A stretch of 64,000 nucleotides of DNA, from contig CP075493.1 of the NCBI GenBank assembly GCA_021613535.1, forward strand, positions 6,386,001 through 6,450,000, in the 5' to 3' direction. Position 1 is the first letter of the stretch. Each line of letters begins with the position of its first letter. Origin of the DNA: Adineta vaga. Lineage: Eukaryota > Rotifera. The position numbers and the translations under genes were made by a program. Under the pieces are notes generated by a model that was not told the DNA's origin, made no database searches, and was given only the letters and a program-made list of their open reading frames with translations. Positions 60,051-64,000 of this stretch are shown here, one piece after another.

Positions 60051-63000
60051 ATGTGGTCAAGATCACTGTTAAATAAAAATTACAAAAATGTGTTATTTGT
60101 TACAAAGCTCTCGAAATCCATCCAATCCAAGATCGATTTGGGATATCAGATGAAATTATTGAATGAGAAGAAACAGTTTAAACAATCGATTGATTTATTT
60201 GAACATTCGAAAGATCAGAATGTGAAACAGCTTTCAAGTTTCATTATTTGTCAAGCGTTGAAAGCGTGTGGGCAACTCGGTGATTTACAGCGTGGTTCAA
60301 ATATTCATCGTTTCATTTCTTCTAGGTCAAGCATTGATCACTTTGTATTAACAGCATTGATTCAGTTTTACAGTGAGTAAACCGAACAAAAATATGTCAT
60401 TAATTTTTGAATGAAATAGTGCAATGCAATGCTGTCAAACGTGCTGAATCTTTTTTCCAACAGATAACTAACAAAACATTATTTCATTATGGAGCGATGA
60501 TGAAAGGTAAAAGCTTTTGCAATATATGAAGGCAACAAATTTGTTCGTAACTATTCTCAGGTTATGTTAACCATGAAATGCCTGAAAAAGCAATTCATCT
60601 ATTCGATCAGATAAACAACCCTGATGATGTTGCTATTCTTCTTCTATTCAATGCTTGCGCACAATTGGGTAACAAAGATGCATTGGATCGAGTTAAGAAT
60701 GTTTGGAAAACGATTCCATTGAAGTTTTATGCAAATACTAATCTAGTAGCATCATTGATCGATGCATTAATGAAGTGTGGTGATGTTGAAAGTGCACGAT
60801 CAGTATTTGATTCATGTAAATCAAAAACATTACATATGTTTAACGCACTTATGAATGGTTTGTATCTATTTTGATTGTGAATGAAATCAAATGTAGTTGT
60901 TTATCTTCAGGTTATATAAAAAATCAAAAGTCTGAACAAGCGATCAGTATTTTTAAGCTGATTAAAACTCCTGATGCTGTTACAATCACCATTCTGTTGA
61001 ATGCTTGTGCTCAACTGAAAACGAAAGAAGCATTGGAATTAGTGAAAGATGTGTGGAACAGACTTTCACCAGAATTCGTCACAAATGTCTATGTTAAATC
61101 TTCGATGATTGATGCCCTAATGAAATGTGGTGATGTAAAGGAAGCAGAATTTGTATTTGAAAAATCAACAACGAAAGATTTACCTATGTTTGGAGCATTA
61201 TTGAAAGGTTTGTACTCACTCTAATGATACTCTCATGAAAATATAAATATTTGTTTACTAGGTTATGTTAAACATGAAATGCCTGAAAAAGCAATTCATC
61301 TATTCGATCAGATAAACAACCCTGACGATGTTGCTATTCTTCTTCTATTCAATGCTTGCGCACAATTGGGTAACAAAGATGCATTAGATCGAGTTAAGAA
61401 TGTTTGGCAAACGATTCCATTGAAGTTTTATACAAATACTAATCTAGTAGCATCATTGATCGATGCATTAATGAAGTGTGGTGATGTTGAAAGTGCACGA
61501 TCAGTATTTGATTCGTGTAAATCAAAAACATTACATATGTTTAACGCACTTATGAATGGTTCGTATCTATTTTGATTGCGAATGAAATCAAATGTAGTTG
61601 TTTATCTTCAGGTTATATAAAAAATCAAAAGTCTGAACAAGCGATCAGTATTTTTAAGCTGATTAAAACTCCTGATGCTGTTACAATAATCATTCTCTTG
61701 AACGCTTGTGCTCAACTGAAAACGAAAGAAGCATTGGAATTAGTGAAAGATGTGTGGAACAGACTTCCATCCGAATTCTCCTCGAATATTAATGTTCTAT
61801 CTTCTGGAATCGATGCATTTATGAAATGTGGTGCTGTGACAGAAGCAGAATTTGTATTTCGAAAGTCACCTACTAAAGATTTAGCTTTACGTAGAGCATT
61901 AATGAAAGGTAAATCTTTATTATGACCTCATTTTATAAAAATTCAGAATATTTGTCTTCTAGGTTATGTTAAAAATCAAATGCCTCAACAAGCAATCGAA
62001 GTTTTTCATGAAATTAAAAATCCCGATGATGTTGTTTTTCTTCTTTTGTTCAATGCTTGTGCTCAAACGGAAACAAAAGATGCACTGAAGTTAGTTAAAA
62101 ATGTTTGGAAAAAATTCTCATCAAACTTTCACTCAAATTCATATATTGTGTCGTCAGTAATTGATGCATTGATGAAATGTGGTGATGTAAAAGAGGGAGA
62201 ATCAGTGTTCCGAAACTCAACAACGAAAGATTTATCTATATATGGATCGCTTATGAAAGGTCTGTATTTGCTTAGGTGACACAGATAACAAAGCAGTGTG
62301 ATTTTTTTTAGGTTATGTAAAAAATGAAATGCCTGAAAAAGCAATTGATATTTTTCATCAAATTGAAAGTCCAAATGATGTTATTGTTCTTCTTTTATTC
62401 AATGCGTGCGCTCAATTGGAAACGGAAGATGCCCTGAATTTAGTCAGAGATGTTTGGGGAAAACTTCTCCCAGAATTTTGTTCCAACTCGTATGTTTTAT
62501 CATCAGTGATCGATGCCCTGATGAAATGTGGTGATGTAAAGGAAGCAGAATTTGTATTTGAAAAATCAACAACGAAAGATTTACCTATGTTTGGAGCATT
62601 ATTGAAAGGTTTGTACTCACTCTAATGATACTCTCATTAAAATATAGATATTTGTTTACTAGGTTATGTTAAACATGAAATGCCTGAAAAAGCAATTCAT
62701 CTATTCGATCAGATAAACAATCCTGACGACGTTGCTATTCTTCTTCTATTTAATGCTTGTGCACAATTGGGTAACAAAGATGCATTAGATCGAGTTAAGA
62801 ATGTTTGGAAAACGATTCCATTGAAGTTTTATACAAATACTAATCTAGTAGCATCATTGATCGATGCATTAATGAAGTGTGGTGACGTTGAAAGTGCACG
62901 ATCAGTATTTGATTCATGTAAATCAAAAACATTACATATGTTTAACGCACTTATGAATGGTTTGTATCTATTTTGATTGCGAATGAAATCAAATGTAGTT

Positions 63001-64000
63001 GTTTATCTTCAGGTTATATAAAAAATCAAAAGTCTGAACAAGCGATCAGTATTTTTAAGCTGATTAAAACTCCTGATGCTGTTACAATCACCATTCTGTT
63101 GAATGCTTGTGCTCAACTGAAAACGAAAGAAGCATTGGAATTAGTGAAAGATGTGTGGAACAGACTTCCATCCGAATTCGTCTCAAATGTCTATGTTAAA
63201 TCTTCGATGATTGATGCCCTGATGAAATGTGGTGATGTAAAGGAAGCAGAATTTGTATTTGAAAAATCAACAACGAAAGATTTACCTATGCTCGGAGCAG
63301 TTATGAAAGGTCAGAAATTGTTTAGGATGGAAAACCTATAGTTTCATTCATATATTTTATTTCAGGCTATATTGTTAACGACATGGCACCTAAAGCAATA
63401 AGTCTATATAATGAAATAAAAAGTGGGTTTTTTTGAGGAAGAGAATCTCTCCATGAGAATATTGTATTTGGTGTGCTGATTTAGAAAATAATGCCAACCA
63501 ATTGAATGACATTCTTCATATACTTGCAATTAATGCTGCAGCTAAAACTGGAATGTTCTCGCAATGTCAATCGATCGTTAAAGCAATTCCAGTCGAGCTT
63601 TTGTCCACTCATAAATTTGCTGCGGCATTTATTGATATGTGGGTATGACCGCAAACTGTATTTTTTTAAAAGTTTTCGACAAGAGATATATTTATAAATT
63701 TAGGGCAAAGCTGGATCTATTGTAAAAGCAGAAGAAGTCTTTCAGCAGCATTCACCACTAGATCGTGCCGGCTATGGAGCAATGAGTAAGATTCTTGCAA
63801 AAATTTGCTTAAGAATTTTGTCTTTTTATTTTTTGTAGTTAATGCTTATGGATTGAATGGAATGGGTTTAAAAGCAGTTGAGCTTTTTCATCGTGTTCCG
63901 TCCGAATATATTGATGAACCAACCAATGTTTCTGTTCTTAATGCTTGTTCACATTCAGGTCTTGTTGACGAAGCTCGATCCATCTTCAACAATATTCAGA
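60051..64000 (+). CDS. PLS-class pentatricopeptide repeat (PPR) protein, plant-organelle type, 3' end outside window
   Basis: Exons: 60051-60372, 60420-60506, then eight exons of exactly 297 nt (60561-60857, 60911-61207, 61262-61558, 61612-61908, 61963-62259, 62312-62608, 62663-62959, 63013-63309), then 63366-63422, 63485-63642, 63704-63785 and 63839 to the window end. All the 297-nt exons are phase 1-1 and separated by introns of 50-55 bp. Each encodes 99 residues, a P-L-S repeat triplet with GYVK..MPEKAI.LF, LLFNACAQL and SLIDALMKCGDVESA.SVF. The N-terminus MWSRSLLNKNYKNVLFVTK is basic and lacks acidic residues, like a mitochondrial presequence. The last visible part (INAYGLNGMGLKAVELF ... 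LNACSHSGLVDEA) is the segment that precedes E/DYW domains in plant RNA-editing factors. Expected role: sequence-specific binding of organelle RNA; an editing domain would lie beyond 64 kb. Confidence 0.88.

Noticed and set aside
60561-63309. Interpretation of the repeats as a CRISPR array or satellite DNA
   Set aside because: Each unit is an exon plus intron with an intact reading frame, conserved splice sites and PPR protein motifs.

Overview
The window looks like animal (metazoan) nuclear DNA, most probably from a bdelloid rotifer. It is AT-rich and gene-dense. Genes are cut by many very short introns (mostly 45-70 bp, GTAAG-type donors, pyrimidine-AG acceptors), with compact spacing on both strands. 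Animal-specific families are present (CNC-bZIP, synaptotagmin, GATAD2/p66, SLC4, LIM-KY proteins). A plant-style PLS-class PPR gene, a type reported outside plants in bdelloid rotifers among others, and probable spliced-leader acceptors directly upstream of start codons support the rotifer reading. The species assignment is inference; no rRNA, tRNA, CRISPR or intact transposon was recognised.

Layout. 0.7-7 kb (+): a coiled-coil/zinc-finger protein with a frame break, a disordered protein, and a pentameric ligand-gated channel that lacks the Cys-loop cysteines. 8.4-12.4 kb (+): a 12-exon LIM/transglutaminase-like (hillarin/KY) gene whose catalytic triad is lost. 14.6-19.2 kb: two paralogous two-Ig-domain surface proteins in inverted orientation around an unknown intronless gene. 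20.8-24.4 kb: an Aurora-type kinase (-) and glutathione synthetase (+), divergent from a 0.5 kb shared promoter region. 25.9-26.8 kb (-): a membrane protein with a C2-like domain. 29-33 kb (+): COMMD10 and an NRF-type CNC-bZIP factor with both KEAP1-binding motifs. 33.4-38.8 kb (-): an SLC4A11-like transporter with two alternative first exons. 40.3-44 kb: eIF4E3-like (-), Rab27-like (+), TMUB-like (-). 44.7-47.2 kb (-): the NuRD subunit GATAD2/p66. 49.6-53.2 kb (-): synaptotagmin-like and neugrin-like genes only 166 bp apart. 54.3-56.9 kb (-): the mRNA decapping enzyme DCP2. 57.2-57.5 kb: a fucose-mutarotase 5' stub joined to a decayed copy of part of the p66 gene. 60-64 kb (+): a PPR gene built of eight exons of exactly 297 nt, running off the window.

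The genes are mostly unrelated housekeeping and signalling loci rather than one pathway. GSS and the NRF factor are both part of oxidative-stress defence (in other animals NRF activates glutathione synthesis), and eIF4E3 and DCP2 both act on capped mRNA. Exon boundaries were derived by hand from splice signals, reading-frame phase and family similarity; all phases close except where a frame break is stated. The strongest leads are the recently amplified PPR exon array, the pseudo-transglutaminase, the Cys-less channel, the chimeric FUOM/p66 breakpoint and the signs of trans-splicing.
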